Source of the DNA: an uncultured Alphaproteobacteria bacterium
GTDB lineage: Bacteria; Pseudomonadota; Alphaproteobacteria; Rhodobacterales; Rhodobacteraceae
Length of the DNA: 64,000 nt
Direction: 5' to 3'
Assembly (NCBI GenBank): GCA_902537235.1
Contig: CACBAO010000006.1
Span: 1 to 64,000, forward strand
The translations under genes were made by a program, and so were the position numbers. This document shows positions 15,995-24,690 of this stretch, piece after piece; position 1 is the stretch's first letter, and the number at the start of each line of letters is the position of its first letter. The notes below the pieces were generated by a model. That model saw only the letters and a program-made list of their open reading frames with translations. It searched no databases and had not been told where the DNA came from.

Positions 15995-17101
15995 ATGAAC
16001 AAAACTACTACAGAAAACTTTTCGAGCGAGATAACGCCGGCTTTTCAGTTCGGCCTCCCCTATATTTTTGCACCGTTAATGGTAATTTCGTGGATATTCG
16101 GGGGATGGACTATACTCCTTGTGCCTATGTTTGGGTACGTAGTGATTACATTTTTTGATGCTTTGATAGGAAAGAAGCTAATTAAGCCAACTGAGAGTAG
16201 TGGTGAACCGGAGGGCCGATATAAATACATTCTTTACGGTTGGGTGCCAGTTCAGTTCTTTTTGATCTTTGGCAGTTTAATGGCAATATTTATGTTTGAC
16301 CATCTCAGTGGTACCGAAGCATTTTTTCTTATGATAGTTCAAGGCATAATATCAGGAGCAGTCGGGATTGTCTTTGCACACGAGCTTATGCACCAAAAAA
16401 CAAGGTTTGAGAGATTTTTATCGGATCTTTTAATGGGGATGTCGCTGTATGGTCATTTTAGAACAGAACATGTTCTCGTCCATCACCGGCACGTTGGAAC
16501 ACGCAAAGATGCGGTCACTGCAAGATATGGGGAAAACTTTTATAAATTTTTTATCCGTGTTATTCCTGAATGTTTTTTGTCCTCTTGGAACACAGAGAAG
16601 GAGCTATTGCAGAAGAAAAACTTGCCTTTTTGGGATTTTCAAAATCCTTTTTTTATTTACTTTGGGCTCATGCTTTTCTTTTTATTGCTAGCCATCCTTG
16701 TCGGCGGAATACTTGGCGCTGTATGTTTTTTTATACAAGCTTTGATCGCAGTATTACACTTGGAGGTCGTAAATTACATTGAGCATTACGGTCTTGTTAG
16801 ACAGAAGCTAGACACTGGCAAATTTGAGCCTACTCGCCCGCATCACAGCTGGAATGCTAACGACCACGCGAGTAATCTTTTGCTAATTAATCTTCAAAAG
16901 CACTCTGATCACCACGCGAGACCAAACAAGAAATATCAACATCTCCAATCATATGATGCAGGCGACGCGCCTCAGTTACCTTTTGGCTATCCTTTGATGG
17001 TGCTTATGAGTTTAATCCCACAATTTTGGATGAAAGTTATGAATCCAAAAGTCTTGGAGTGGAGAAAACGGTTTTATCCAGAAATACAGGAGTGGTCATA
17101 G
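15995..17101 (+). CDS. alkB: Alkane 1-monooxygenase (membrane di-iron hydroxylase)
   Basis: Integral membrane non-heme di-iron enzyme that hydroxylates the terminal carbon of medium-chain alkanes. It is 368 aa with about six membrane helices. The histidine boxes are intact: HELMH at 129-133, EHVLVHHRHVG around 158-167, NYIEHYGLVRQ, and LQKHSDHHARPNKKYQHL. NYIEHYG and the spacing support the AlkB branch rather than a desaturase. The electron donors rubredoxin and rubredoxin reductase are not in this window and no other alkane gene is adjacent. Xylene monooxygenase-like relatives are a lesser possibility. Confidence 0.92.
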   Translation: MNKTTTENFSSEITPAFQFGLPYIFAPLMVISWIFGGWTILLVPMFGYVVITFFDALIGKKLIKPTESSGEPEGRYKYILYGWVPVQFFLIFGSLMAIFMFDHLSGTEAFFLMIVQGIISGAVGIVFAHELMHQKTRFERFLSDLLMGMSLYGHFRTEHVLVHHRHVGTRKDAVTARYGENFYKFFIRVIPECFLSSWNTEKELLQKKNLPFWDFQNPFFIYFGLMLFFLLLAILVGGILGAVCFFIQALIAVLHLEVVNYIEHYGLVRQKLDTGKFEPTRPHHSWNANDHASNLLLINLQKHSDHHARPNKKYQHLQSYDAGDAPQLPFGYPLMVLMSLIPQFWMKVMNPKVLEWRKRFYPEIQEWS

Positions 17102-17110
17102 AGCCAGTAA

Positions 17111-17434
17111 TCAGGTTCCTGGAGGAGAGTAGGCACTAGCAACACTTTTCGCCGTCTTGAGAGCGCTATCTATATCAATCTCGCTTAGCGTTACGAGATC
17201 TTTGATTGCACCGCTAGCATTAACGGCAATGGCCGCGCCTAAAGCAACATCTTCAGATGGAACTTCGAAGGTGACTACGATATCGTATTGACCACGAGTG
17301 AACATCATATCTGTAAGTGTTGCGCCTGCGCTAGTCACAACAGCTTCCATTACTTTTCTTCTTTCAGCATAACTGCTTCCAATCATACCCTTCCATGCTG
17401 ACTCATTATATTTTGCTAAGGCTATTACTTTCAT
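17111..17434 (-). CDS. GYD domain protein
   Basis: Small protein of 107 aa matching the GYD family (dimeric ferredoxin-like fold). Characteristic segments are the N-terminal IALAKYNESAWKGM and the core GATLTDMMFTRGQYDIVVTFEVPSEDVALGAAIAVNASG; the usual G-x-YD becomes GQYD. The start has AGGAG at good spacing. It ends nine bases from alkB, convergently. Function unknown. Confidence 0.88.
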   Translation of the reverse strand: MKVIALAKYNESAWKGMIGSSYAERRKVMEAVVTSAGATLTDMMFTRGQYDIVVTFEVPSEDVALGAAIAVNASGAIKDLVTLSEIDIDSALKTAKSVASAYSPPGT

Positions 17435-17498
17435 TTTTATCTCCTACATTATTTTTAGTTTTAATATACCACCTATAGATTAATACCTTAATACTTAT

Positions 17499-18173
17499 TC
17501 ACAGTTCCCAATTAATACAGGAAAGACCATTGTCATCTAAATATTCGTTTGTTTTTGAAAATGGTTTTGAATCAAAAAATCCATTTGCAGCTGAATATGG
17601 TGAAGGGTGAGCACTTTTTATAATTAGATTTGCATCCCCGTTTAAAAAGGTCCCTTTTTCCTGGGCTTTTTTTCCCCATAAAATATACACCAAATTTGTT
17701 TTTTCTTTATTTAATAAAAAAAGTACTTTGTCAGTAAAGATTTCCCAGCCCTTATTCTGATGGGATGCTGGTTTACTCTTTTCAACGGTCAATACAGTAT
17801 TTAACAGCAAAACACCTTCTTTCGCCCAATTTTTAAGGCTTCCTGACTTAGGTCGGGCTAAGCCGATATCTGATTTTAACTCTTTGAAGATATTTTCTAG
17901 AGATGGGGGCGGTTGAACACCATCTTTTACGGAGAAACTTAGACCATGTGCTTGTCCCCTCCCATGGTATGGGTCTTGACCTAAAATTACGACCTTTACT
18001 TTTTCAAATGGAGTAAAGTTAAAGGCTGAAAAGATTTCTGATCCTATTGGAAAAATTTCCTTTCCCACCTTTTTTTCCATCTTCAAGAAATCACTTAACT
18101 GTCGCATGTAAGGTTTTTTGAACTCATCAACCAGTCGCTTTCTCCAGCTTTCTTCAATATTGATAGTAGACAA
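17499..18173 (-). CDS. ung: Uracil-DNA glycosylase
   Basis: Removes uracil from DNA to start base excision repair. It is 224 aa, the normal length. The catalytic water-activating motif GQDPYHGRGQAHGLSFSV and the DNA-binding loop HPSPYSAANGF are intact. The N-terminal ESWRKRLVDEF and the LLLNTVLTVE strand are also typical. The start codon is TTG with AAGGAA six bases upstream and no suitable ATG nearby. Confidence 0.97.
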   Translation of the reverse strand: MSTINIEESWRKRLVDEFKKPYMRQLSDFLKMEKKVGKEIFPIGSEIFSAFNFTPFEKVKVVILGQDPYHGRGQAHGLSFSVKDGVQPPPSLENIFKELKSDIGLARPKSGSLKNWAKEGVLLLNTVLTVEKSKPASHQNKGWEIFTDKVLFLLNKEKTNLVYILWGKKAQEKGTFLNGDANLIIKSAHPSPYSAANGFFDSKPFSKTNEYLDDNGLSCINWEL

Positions 18174-18255
18174 TTTATGTTCCTTGCTAAACTGAGATGC
18201 AGTTACTAATGTAATAGTTTAGTATAAAAAAAGGTCACAGGGATACCTTATTTTA

Positions 18256-19536
18256 ATGATTGAAAAAGAGCTTTCCGAAAGAATAAACATTGAAGTTGAT
18301 AAACTTTTTGATGATCAAATAAGATTTACTCAAAAGTTAACAAGATTTCCTTCTTTACGTGGCCAAGAGCATACAGCTCAAGATTTTCTCTTTGATGAAT
18401 TGACAAAGCGGAGTTATGCACTTGATAGGTGGACGGTGAATGTGGAAGAAATTAAAGATCACCCAGGATTTTCACCAGTAAAGGTAGATTATTCAAATGC
18501 AATAAATATAGTTGCTACCCATAGACCCAAAACAGAAATAGGAAGATCTCTTATACTTAATGGCCATATTGATGTGGTTCCGGAGGGACCTTATGAAATG
18601 TGGTCACGTAACCCCTTTGACCCAGCAATTGAGGGCGATTGGATGTATGGTAGGGGAGGGGCAGATATGAAAGCGGGCATTGTTGCAAACATATTTGCTA
18701 TGGATGCCATAAGAAACTTAGGTTACCAACCAGCTGCACGTGTCCATATTCAGTCAGTAGTAGAGGAAGAATGCACAGGAAATGGTGCATTAGCATGTTT
18801 GGTAAGAGGATATAATGCCAAAGCTGCAATTATTCCAGAACCGGTAGATGATAAATTGGTTAGAGGAAATGTTGGTGTCCTGTGGTTTAAGGTAAGTATA
18901 AAAGGTTTGCCTGTACATGTAAGAGAAGCGGGTTCTGGTCAAAATGCAATTGAAGCATGCTTTCCCATAATAAAAGCACTAAGAAAACTTGAGGAGGCGT
19001 GGAATGCAGAAAAGACAAATTTTAAATATTATAAAGATACTGAACACCCCATAAATTTTAATGTTGGAAAAATAAAGGGAGGTGACTGGGCTTCCTCTGT
19101 ACCATCTTGGTGTGAGTTTGACTGTCGTATTGCAATTTTTCCTGATTGGGACCCAAAAGAGAAATCATTAGAAATAGAAAAATGTATTAGAGAAGCTTCT
19201 CTGAATGATGCTTTTCTCTCAAATAATCCTCCTCAAATTGAGTGGAATGGATTTTTTGCAAAAGGCTATGTTTTAGAAGAGGGTACGGACGCTGAGAAAG
19301 TATTAGGTGAGGCACATTTTCTTGCTTACGAAGGAGATATGAAGAGCTTTATTAGTCCTGCATACCTGGATGCTAGGGTATTTATGGTATATGGGGATTG
19401 CCCCTGTCTAGTATATGGGCCATATTCAGAAAACATTCATGGTTTCGATGAAAGAGTAAGCTTGAGTTCCGTTAGGAAAATAACAAAGACAATAGCTTTA
19501 TTCATAGCCGACTGGTGTAAACTGGAAAAGATTTAG
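18256..19536 (+). CDS. M20 family deacylase/peptidase (ArgE/DapE type)
   Basis: Cytoplasmic di-zinc amidohydrolase of the M20 family, 426 aa. Metal ligands are visible in order: NGHIDVVPEG, GRGGADMKAG (bridging Asp), the EEEC catalytic glutamate pair, the EPVDD ligand and the C-terminal ENIHGFDE histidine. The dimerisation domain lies around residues 200-320. Members remove acyl groups from amino acids or hydrolyse succinyl-diaminopimelate. It does not look like canonical DapE, and the substrate cannot be read from sequence. Confidence 0.88.
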   Translation: MIEKELSERINIEVDKLFDDQIRFTQKLTRFPSLRGQEHTAQDFLFDELTKRSYALDRWTVNVEEIKDHPGFSPVKVDYSNAINIVATHRPKTEIGRSLILNGHIDVVPEGPYEMWSRNPFDPAIEGDWMYGRGGADMKAGIVANIFAMDAIRNLGYQPAARVHIQSVVEEECTGNGALACLVRGYNAKAAIIPEPVDDKLVRGNVGVLWFKVSIKGLPVHVREAGSGQNAIEACFPIIKALRKLEEAWNAEKTNFKYYKDTEHPINFNVGKIKGGDWASSVPSWCEFDCRIAIFPDWDPKEKSLEIEKCIREASLNDAFLSNNPPQIEWNGFFAKGYVLEEGTDAEKVLGEAHFLAYEGDMKSFISPAYLDARVFMVYGDCPCLVYGPYSENIHGFDERVSLSSVRKITKTIALFIADWCKLEKI

Positions 19537-19564
19537 TTTTAAAAAATCTTTAAACTCCTATCTA

Positions 19565-20263
19565 CTAATCTGGCATCATGCCCGTTGGTACTGCTTTACT
19601 TTTAATAATAAGCTTTGGCTCTTCTTTAATTCCAACAAGTTCGGGTCTGCAATTCAGATATTCGGATACGCCACTCAAGTTCTCTATTGCATTAAAAAAG
19701 CTCACTATATTGGGCCAATCATCGAAGATAGTGGGCTCAAGGACTCGAATCATTGATAATTGATGGTATACCCCGAAATCACAGTATGAAGGATTCTCGC
19801 CCAGAAAAAATGGGCCTCTCTTGTCGCTTTCTAAATATTTATTAAAATAAAATATCTTTGGCTCAAAACCGGCTAAAATTTGTTTCTTGAGAGCTTCATA
19901 TTCCTCTCCGGTCTTAAAGTTTATTGTCGCATTGAGGGGTTGGAATAGCTCTTGGCTTGACTCAAATACAGCGTCAGCTATTGCTCGATCTTCTTCATTC
20001 GCAGGAAGGGTATTCGCTAATTTAGCTGTATATCGCATTATTGAGCCACTTTGCCAAATTGTGGTTTGGTTATCTATAATAAGAACAGGTAGCTGACCAA
20101 ACCCAATTTCTTTTTTCATTTCCGGCCAAGATTTCTCAAAATATTCCCACGCCATATAGTAGGTGTAGGGAACGTTGCCATAGCATAATTGCATTTGTAT
20201 AGCTTCTGTAAACGCGCGCATTTTAAAATACACGAGATCCAGTTTCGGGAAAGATTTCTCCAT
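19565..20263 (-). CDS. Glutathione S-transferase family protein
   Basis: Cytosolic GST-fold protein of 232 aa. The N-terminal thioredoxin-like domain contains the glutathione-binding pattern GQLPVLIIDNQTTIWQSGSIMRYTAK. The helical C-terminal domain has the FLGENPSYCDFGVYHQLSMIR motif. The ORF track starts 11 codons upstream; the ATG at 20263 is preferred because AGGAAA lies eight bases before it and MEKSFPKLDLVYFKMR matches the normal first strand (sigma/prostaglandin-synthase-like). Confidence 0.87.
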   Translation of the reverse strand: MEKSFPKLDLVYFKMRAFTEAIQMQLCYGNVPYTYYMAWEYFEKSWPEMKKEIGFGQLPVLIIDNQTTIWQSGSIMRYTAKLANTLPANEEDRAIADAVFESSQELFQPLNATINFKTGEEYEALKKQILAGFEPKIFYFNKYLESDKRGPFFLGENPSYCDFGVYHQLSMIRVLEPTIFDDWPNIVSFFNAIENLSGVSEYLNCRPELVGIKEEPKLIIKSKAVPTGMMPD

Positions 20264-20375
20264 GGTGTTTCCTAATTTTAAGTGCAACGCAAACAACGAA
20301 GGAAGCTGTTGCGTTACTAATCAAGTTAATTTAATTATTAGGACTATATCATAAATTATTTGGGGATGGCCCTAT

Positions 20376-20789
20376 TTGTTAATAACAATTATCTTTTCAG
20401 CTATTGAAGCTATTCTTCTTTTTTTAGGGATATTTTCTCCTTTTGCAAGGATACAAGAATTCTGGATTTTTAAGGAGGAGTTTTCAATTCATAGCTTAAT
20501 TATTGCTCTATTTGACCAACAAAATTTCTTGCTTGGTGGAACAATTTTAGTATTTGGTGTTTTGATCCCTCTAATGAGGCTATGTACGAATTTCGTTCCA
20601 ATTACTAGACTGAAAAATTTAAATTTACATAAATTGGCTATGGTTGACATATTCCTAATAAGCTTTCTTCTCTTTTCCTCACAATTGTCCTTTTTCTTCG
20701 AGGTCAGTCTACTGAAAGGGTTTTATTTTTTGTTTGCAGCATTGGTTGTAAGTTACGTAAATCACTGGACTATGAAGAGTATGAAATAA
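20376..20789 (+). CDS. PqiA-like inner-membrane protein, single domain
   Basis: Membrane protein of 137 aa with four helices, resembling one domain of the paraquat-inducible protein A family. Supporting pieces are the KEEFSIHSLI loop, the second helix ending in FGVLIPLMRLCTNF, and HKLAMVDIFLISFLL. Classical PqiA has two such domains, so this is a short single-domain version. The start is TTG with GGGGA about ten bases upstream and no in-frame ATG. It is coupled to the next gene by a TAATG overlap. Confidence 0.72.
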   Translation: MLITIIFSAIEAILLFLGIFSPFARIQEFWIFKEEFSIHSLIIALFDQQNFLLGGTILVFGVLIPLMRLCTNFVPITRLKNLNLHKLAMVDIFLISFLLFSSQLSFFFEVSLLKGFYFLFAALVVSYVNHWTMKSMK

Positions 20790-21190
20790 TGTCAGAAAAT
20801 GAATTACTTATTGAAAGAGAAAAGTTACTTGGTCGATTGGTAGAAATAAACTGGTATTTTATGGCAAAAAAATATTTAACAACCATTCTCAAAAGAAAAC
20901 AATTTTTAACGATTTTGGAGAAACAAATCACCCAAGACGCAAATGCTTCAAATGTCATTTTTGTAGAAGAGGATGGATATGTGTATATTTGCATGATATT
21001 CAGGGCTAAAAGTATAGTTAAAAAAGTGGTAATCGATGTCTTGGATGAAAACCGAAAACCCGTTCAGCCAAATTTGCAAGCAGGAAATGTCTACATTTAT
21101 GGAGCTTCTGGAACTATCTTTCAACCAAAAGTAAAAAATGGTCATCCAGATATTATTGATAGTGAAAAATATGGTGATTTTGATTCTTAG
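20789..21190 (+). CDS. Hypothetical protein coupled to the PqiA-like gene
   Basis: A 133-aa protein of no family I recognise. It begins at the last base of the upstream stop codon (TAATG), so it is translated with the PqiA-like protein. The N-terminal half is helical and basic (LIEREKLLGRLVEINWYFMAKKYL); the C-terminal half alternates short hydrophobic strands. No signal peptide or clear membrane helix is seen. A role connected to the membrane partner is inference from coupling only. Confidence 0.7.
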   Translation: MSENELLIEREKLLGRLVEINWYFMAKKYLTTILKRKQFLTILEKQITQDANASNVIFVEEDGYVYICMIFRAKSIVKKVVIDVLDENRKPVQPNLQAGNVYIYGASGTIFQPKVKNGHPDIIDSEKYGDFDS

Positions 21191-21225
21191 TATAATATCA
21201 ATACTATCTTATTGAGATATTCACA

Positions 21226-22110
21226 TTAACGGGCGATTTTTAGTGCCTTTTTGCCTAAATGAATTGTTACAGGTAATTCCCCTAAGTATTCTCCATCTCC
21301 AGAGACAATCGAGCTCCACTTATCTGAGGTGAGACTTTCTATTTTTACGCTCGGAACGTGAGTATTTGTCACTGCATGATGGAATATATGCCTTCCAGTA
21401 AAGACCATAATTAATAATTTTACGGCTTGAAGTCGACTAAGTTTTTTTGCAAACAATAAGTTTAATTTGTCTCGGAACTTTTTTGCATCGGGAGCAATAT
21501 ACATCCCACCGCCGGTATATTCTGAAGCAGCCCCTGCTAATATAATATTGTTCATCTCCATTTTTTGGGACTCAGTGGTAACAACATATTTATGTGATTT
21601 TAAGTTAATGAAGCTTATTAATGCGGCGGATGCATATAATAGTGGCCCTTTAAGAATAGGAATCTGTGAAGCACGAAATGAAGCCTCACTTAATAATCCA
21701 ACCCCAGCATTCGTAAGCGAGATCCGGTTATTATCCGAAAAGACAACGTTTAAATATCTAACTGACTTAAAGTTGCGACCCCTTATTGCATCAATAGCCT
21801 TTTCCAGTGTATTGAGATCAAGAGATCTAGCAAAGTCATTGCCTCTTCCAAACGGAAGAAGGGCCATATTAGAAGCGTAATCTATTGCTTTTTGGGCAAT
21901 TGTATTAGTAAAGCCATCACCTCCACAGGCTACGACTAAATATTTCTTCAACATAAACTCCTGCGCCTTTTTACCAGCATCTTCTAAGGACTGTGAAAAA
22001 ATTATTTCTGGTTTGGTGCTTGGATCTATATTTTCAATTATACGGATTTTTTTTTTCTTAGATAGCTTTCCTGATATTGGATTCACTATGTAAACAATAT
22101 TTTTTCTCAT
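21226..22110 (-). CDS. Diacylglycerol kinase family lipid kinase
   Basis: Lipid kinase of the DAGK catalytic-domain family (YegS/DgkB-like), 294 aa. The opening YIVNPISGKLSKKKK, the nucleotide-binding ACGGDGFTNTIAQ and LPFGRGNDFARSLDL are hallmark motifs, and a C-terminal SGDGEYLGELPVTIHL closes the fold. It phosphorylates diacylglycerol or a related lipid, probably at the inner membrane face. Its start overlaps the track start of the divergent EamA gene by two bases, one reason to move that start downstream. Confidence 0.92.
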   Translation of the reverse strand: MRKNIVYIVNPISGKLSKKKKIRIIENIDPSTKPEIIFSQSLEDAGKKAQEFMLKKYLVVACGGDGFTNTIAQKAIDYASNMALLPFGRGNDFARSLDLNTLEKAIDAIRGRNFKSVRYLNVVFSDNNRISLTNAGVGLLSEASFRASQIPILKGPLLYASAALISFINLKSHKYVVTTESQKMEMNNIILAGAASEYTGGGMYIAPDAKKFRDKLNLLFAKKLSRLQAVKLLIMVFTGRHIFHHAVTNTHVPSVKIESLTSDKWSSIVSGDGEYLGELPVTIHLGKKALKIAR

Positions 22111-22237
22111 GGGTTCTCAGAAGTATAACTTTAACTGGTACAGTGTAGAGTTTAAACAGAGCGGTCGTAAACAACAAACAATTATACAAACCGCAATTTG
22201 TACTTTACTAGTAGTTAAACTAGCCACCAAAATTATA

Positions 22238-23125
22238 ATGATTAAATTACTAAATAAGCGATGGAATGGAATAGCAATTGTATTATTGTCGTCATTCTTT
22301 TTTGCCTTCGTTCCAACGTCGGCAAAAATTGCTTTGGATAGTGGCGTATCTCTAATGGTTTTGCTAATGTCCAGATGTCTTATAGGTTTGATAATTCTAG
22401 CTCCTTTGACATACGGTCTGCGGGAACCCATTTTTGTAGATAGAGGCAATATCCCTACTTTGATATTTGTCAGTATCATTTCAGTTTGCTTAATCGCATG
22501 TACCTACCACGCTATCGAGTACATTAGTATCGCTCTTGTTTTAATGATCATTTATCTGTTTCCCATCGGGGTAGCACTAATTACAACTTTTAAAGGAGAG
22601 GAACATTTATCACGAACTCAATGGTTTAGTATCATAGGTGTTCTATTAGGTCTTGGCATCCTAATTTTAGATGAATCATCAGAGACGAGCCTCTACGGTA
22701 TATTTATCAGTGTTATAGGCCTCTTATTATTTATTGCATTTATATACTTCACGGGGAAGTTAGTGAATGAGATAGGCTCTGTTACGATAAACTTACAGTT
22801 GAGTTTTTTCAGTGTGATTGTGTTAATAATATATATCTTATTTGTACCTGTGGATCTTTCGTTTCCTACCAAAAACTATGGTTGGCTAGGAATTCTAGGT
22901 AATGGCATATTTTATGTCTTAAGTTATGTTCTCTTTTTTATTGGCTCCAGAGCTATCGGTATCACAACCGCCTCCGTTTTAGCATTAACAGAACCTCTTT
23001 TTGCAACGATTATAGCACTTTTAATTCTTAGCCAGTATTTGTCGTTACAGGAATTTTCTGGTTTTATTGTAACACTTTGTTTTCTGTCTTTATTCTTGAT
23101 ATTTGCACACAAAGAAGATGGATAA
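22238..23125 (+). CDS. EamA/DMT family transporter
   Basis: Drug/metabolite-transporter-type permease with ten predicted helices in two EamA repeats, 295 aa from the chosen start. The first helix begins GIAIVLLSSFFFAFVPTSAKIAL and the second repeat ends with LTEPLFATIIALLIL, the usual EamA signature. The track start at 22109 adds 43 residues with no family likeness and overlaps the divergent kinase gene, so the ATG at 22238 is preferred, though no strong ribosome site is seen. Substrate unknown. Confidence 0.85.
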   Translation: MIKLLNKRWNGIAIVLLSSFFFAFVPTSAKIALDSGVSLMVLLMSRCLIGLIILAPLTYGLREPIFVDRGNIPTLIFVSIISVCLIACTYHAIEYISIALVLMIIYLFPIGVALITTFKGEEHLSRTQWFSIIGVLLGLGILILDESSETSLYGIFISVIGLLLFIAFIYFTGKLVNEIGSVTINLQLSFFSVIVLIIYILFVPVDLSFPTKNYGWLGILGNGIFYVLSYVLFFIGSRAIGITTASVLALTEPLFATIIALLILSQYLSLQEFSGFIVTLCFLSLFLIFAHKEDG

Positions 23126-23156
23126 AAAATTATTTTTAATTTAGCCAGAGAGAATT

Positions 23157-23843
23157 ATGTTATATCGTAATCAACCACTAGAAATCCTAATTTACGCACA
23201 CCTTATGGAAATTAGTCTTAAAAAAAATTTAATGGTGAAAATGCTCGACCAAGTTCCAAACCTCGGGTGGACATGGAATGCTTTACATGAAGGCGCAAAA
23301 ACTGCCAAAAAAGCAAAAAATTCCGATAAAAAAGAATTACAGGATCTTTTTGACAATAAAATTTCAAATATCATCAGTACCTTCAATGATAAATTAGATG
23401 AGGATATGTATGTAATATTTAATACCGAAAACAATAAAGATCTGGGAACCACTGATACTGTAAAGACGCTTATTTTATCAAGGTTAAAAGCATCTGAAAA
23501 TTACAAGAGTATCATCAAAACGTCTTTGTTTTTTATGGCGCAGCCAAGAAATGCCTATGATGCATTTATCCAAGTAATGAAAACATGTAATAAAATTTGG
23601 GAAATAGCAGGCGACACATCAAGCGGAGGAACATTTTACTCAAAAAGACTTATCTTGTCGGGAGTATATTCTTCCACTTTAGCGCACTGGCTTGCAAAGG
23701 AGACCCGAACTGTTGGAGAGTCGGAGTATTTTTTGGACCGAAGGCTCGATGACGTCAAAAATATTGGTAAACTATCTAAACAATCGATTGAAGTATTTGA
23801 GAAAACTAAACGTGAGCTAGGATCAATTCTTACAAAAAAGTAG
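23157..23843 (+). CDS. COQ9 family protein (ubiquinone biosynthesis accessory)
   Basis: A 228-aa all-helical protein resembling the C-terminal COQ9 domain, a lipid-binding factor for ubiquinone biosynthesis in mitochondria and alphaproteobacteria. Diagnostic pieces are SLFFMAQPRNAYDAFIQVMKTCNKIWEIAGD, then FYSKRLILSGVYSSTLAHWLAKE and YFLDRRLDDV. These match the usual NA-IW-AGD-S...Y-KR-L-VY-T...FLDRR pattern. The start ATG follows GAGAG. A GST-like gene lies 49 bases downstream. Confidence 0.8.
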   Translation: MLYRNQPLEILIYAHLMEISLKKNLMVKMLDQVPNLGWTWNALHEGAKTAKKAKNSDKKELQDLFDNKISNIISTFNDKLDEDMYVIFNTENNKDLGTTDTVKTLILSRLKASENYKSIIKTSLFFMAQPRNAYDAFIQVMKTCNKIWEIAGDTSSGGTFYSKRLILSGVYSSTLAHWLAKETRTVGESEYFLDRRLDDVKNIGKLSKQSIEVFEKTKRELGSILTKK

Positions 23844-23892
23844 AGATGAGACCTAGTTCTCAACCTAAAAATTATAGTCATGTAGAAAATAA

Positions 23893-24675
23893 ATGAGCGA
23901 AAAAATCAGAATATTCTCCTACTTACCAAATCCAAGGGTATGGAAGTCTCTAATCACGGGTAGACTTGTTGGTGTAAAAGTGAAGGTCTTAGGAGATAAA
24001 CCAAAAAATTTAGTTAACTGGTTATGGGACTTTGATGCGGAGAAGTTAAGTAATTTAGAACTTGATGACATAAAGCACTTTGAAAGACAGGGGAAAAGGG
24101 GCTTTAAGGGTAGTCTCTACAAAACGGATAGCTTTCTTGAGAAGCATCCATTTGGTACGGTGCCCGCTGGTTACAATAGCGATGGCTCAATAGGTATCTT
24201 TGAGTCGAATAGTATTATGCGCGCTGTGGCTCGTAGTTCAACTAACACCACGCTTTATGGAAATAATGATCCGTATTTACAATCCCGAATAGACAGTTTT
24301 CTCGATGCAAATCTCGTCTTTTCAAGAGAATTTCAGGTATATGTCTTAGAATTAAAGTCATTAAATGATCAGTTCTATAACAGAATGAAAGCAGCCTATT
24401 CATTCTATATGGGTGGTATAGAAAATGCTCTTTCAACAGGAAAGTTTATCTCTGGATCCTATTTGACGATAGCTGATATATCTTTTGTCTGTGACGTGGC
24501 GCAATTTTTGAGAGAACGAGATCGACGGACCATTATTAATGAACAAGGATATGAGCTTATATCAAAAAATTTTGAGGAAGATTTTCCAAAGTCGCGTAAA
24601 CACTTAATGAGTTTATACAATAAAGATGATTTTCAAAAATTCATGAAAGGCTATCTCGATGGGATCTTGACTTGA
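23893..24675 (+). CDS. Glutathione S-transferase-like protein
   Basis: A GST-fold protein of 260 aa. The N-terminal half has a thioredoxin-like strand IRIFSYLPNPRVWKSLI and the cis-proline/glutathione-binding segment HPFGTVPAGYNSDGSIGIFESNSIMR. The C-terminal helical domain includes FISGSYLTIADISFVCDVAQFL. A long insert (DFDAEKLSNLELDDIKHFERQGKRGFKG) lies between the first strands. The overall pattern is like the N-terminal region of eukaryotic eEF1-gamma-type GSTs. Catalytic function is not certain. Confidence 0.75.
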   Translation: MSEKIRIFSYLPNPRVWKSLITGRLVGVKVKVLGDKPKNLVNWLWDFDAEKLSNLELDDIKHFERQGKRGFKGSLYKTDSFLEKHPFGTVPAGYNSDGSIGIFESNSIMRAVARSSTNTTLYGNNDPYLQSRIDSFLDANLVFSREFQVYVLELKSLNDQFYNRMKAAYSFYMGGIENALSTGKFISGSYLTIADISFVCDVAQFLRERDRRTIINEQGYELISKNFEEDFPKSRKHLMSLYNKDDFQKFMKGYLDGILT

Positions 24676-24690
24676 CATTTTATATTAAGA

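Noticed and set aside
21467-21880. Plus-strand ORF of 137 aa opposite the lipid kinase
   Set aside because: Antisense to the conserved kinase motifs; no ribosome site or homology pattern.
22109-22237. N-terminal extension of the EamA transporter
   Set aside because: Overlaps the divergent kinase start, is not family-like, and would precede the normal first helix by more than 40 residues.
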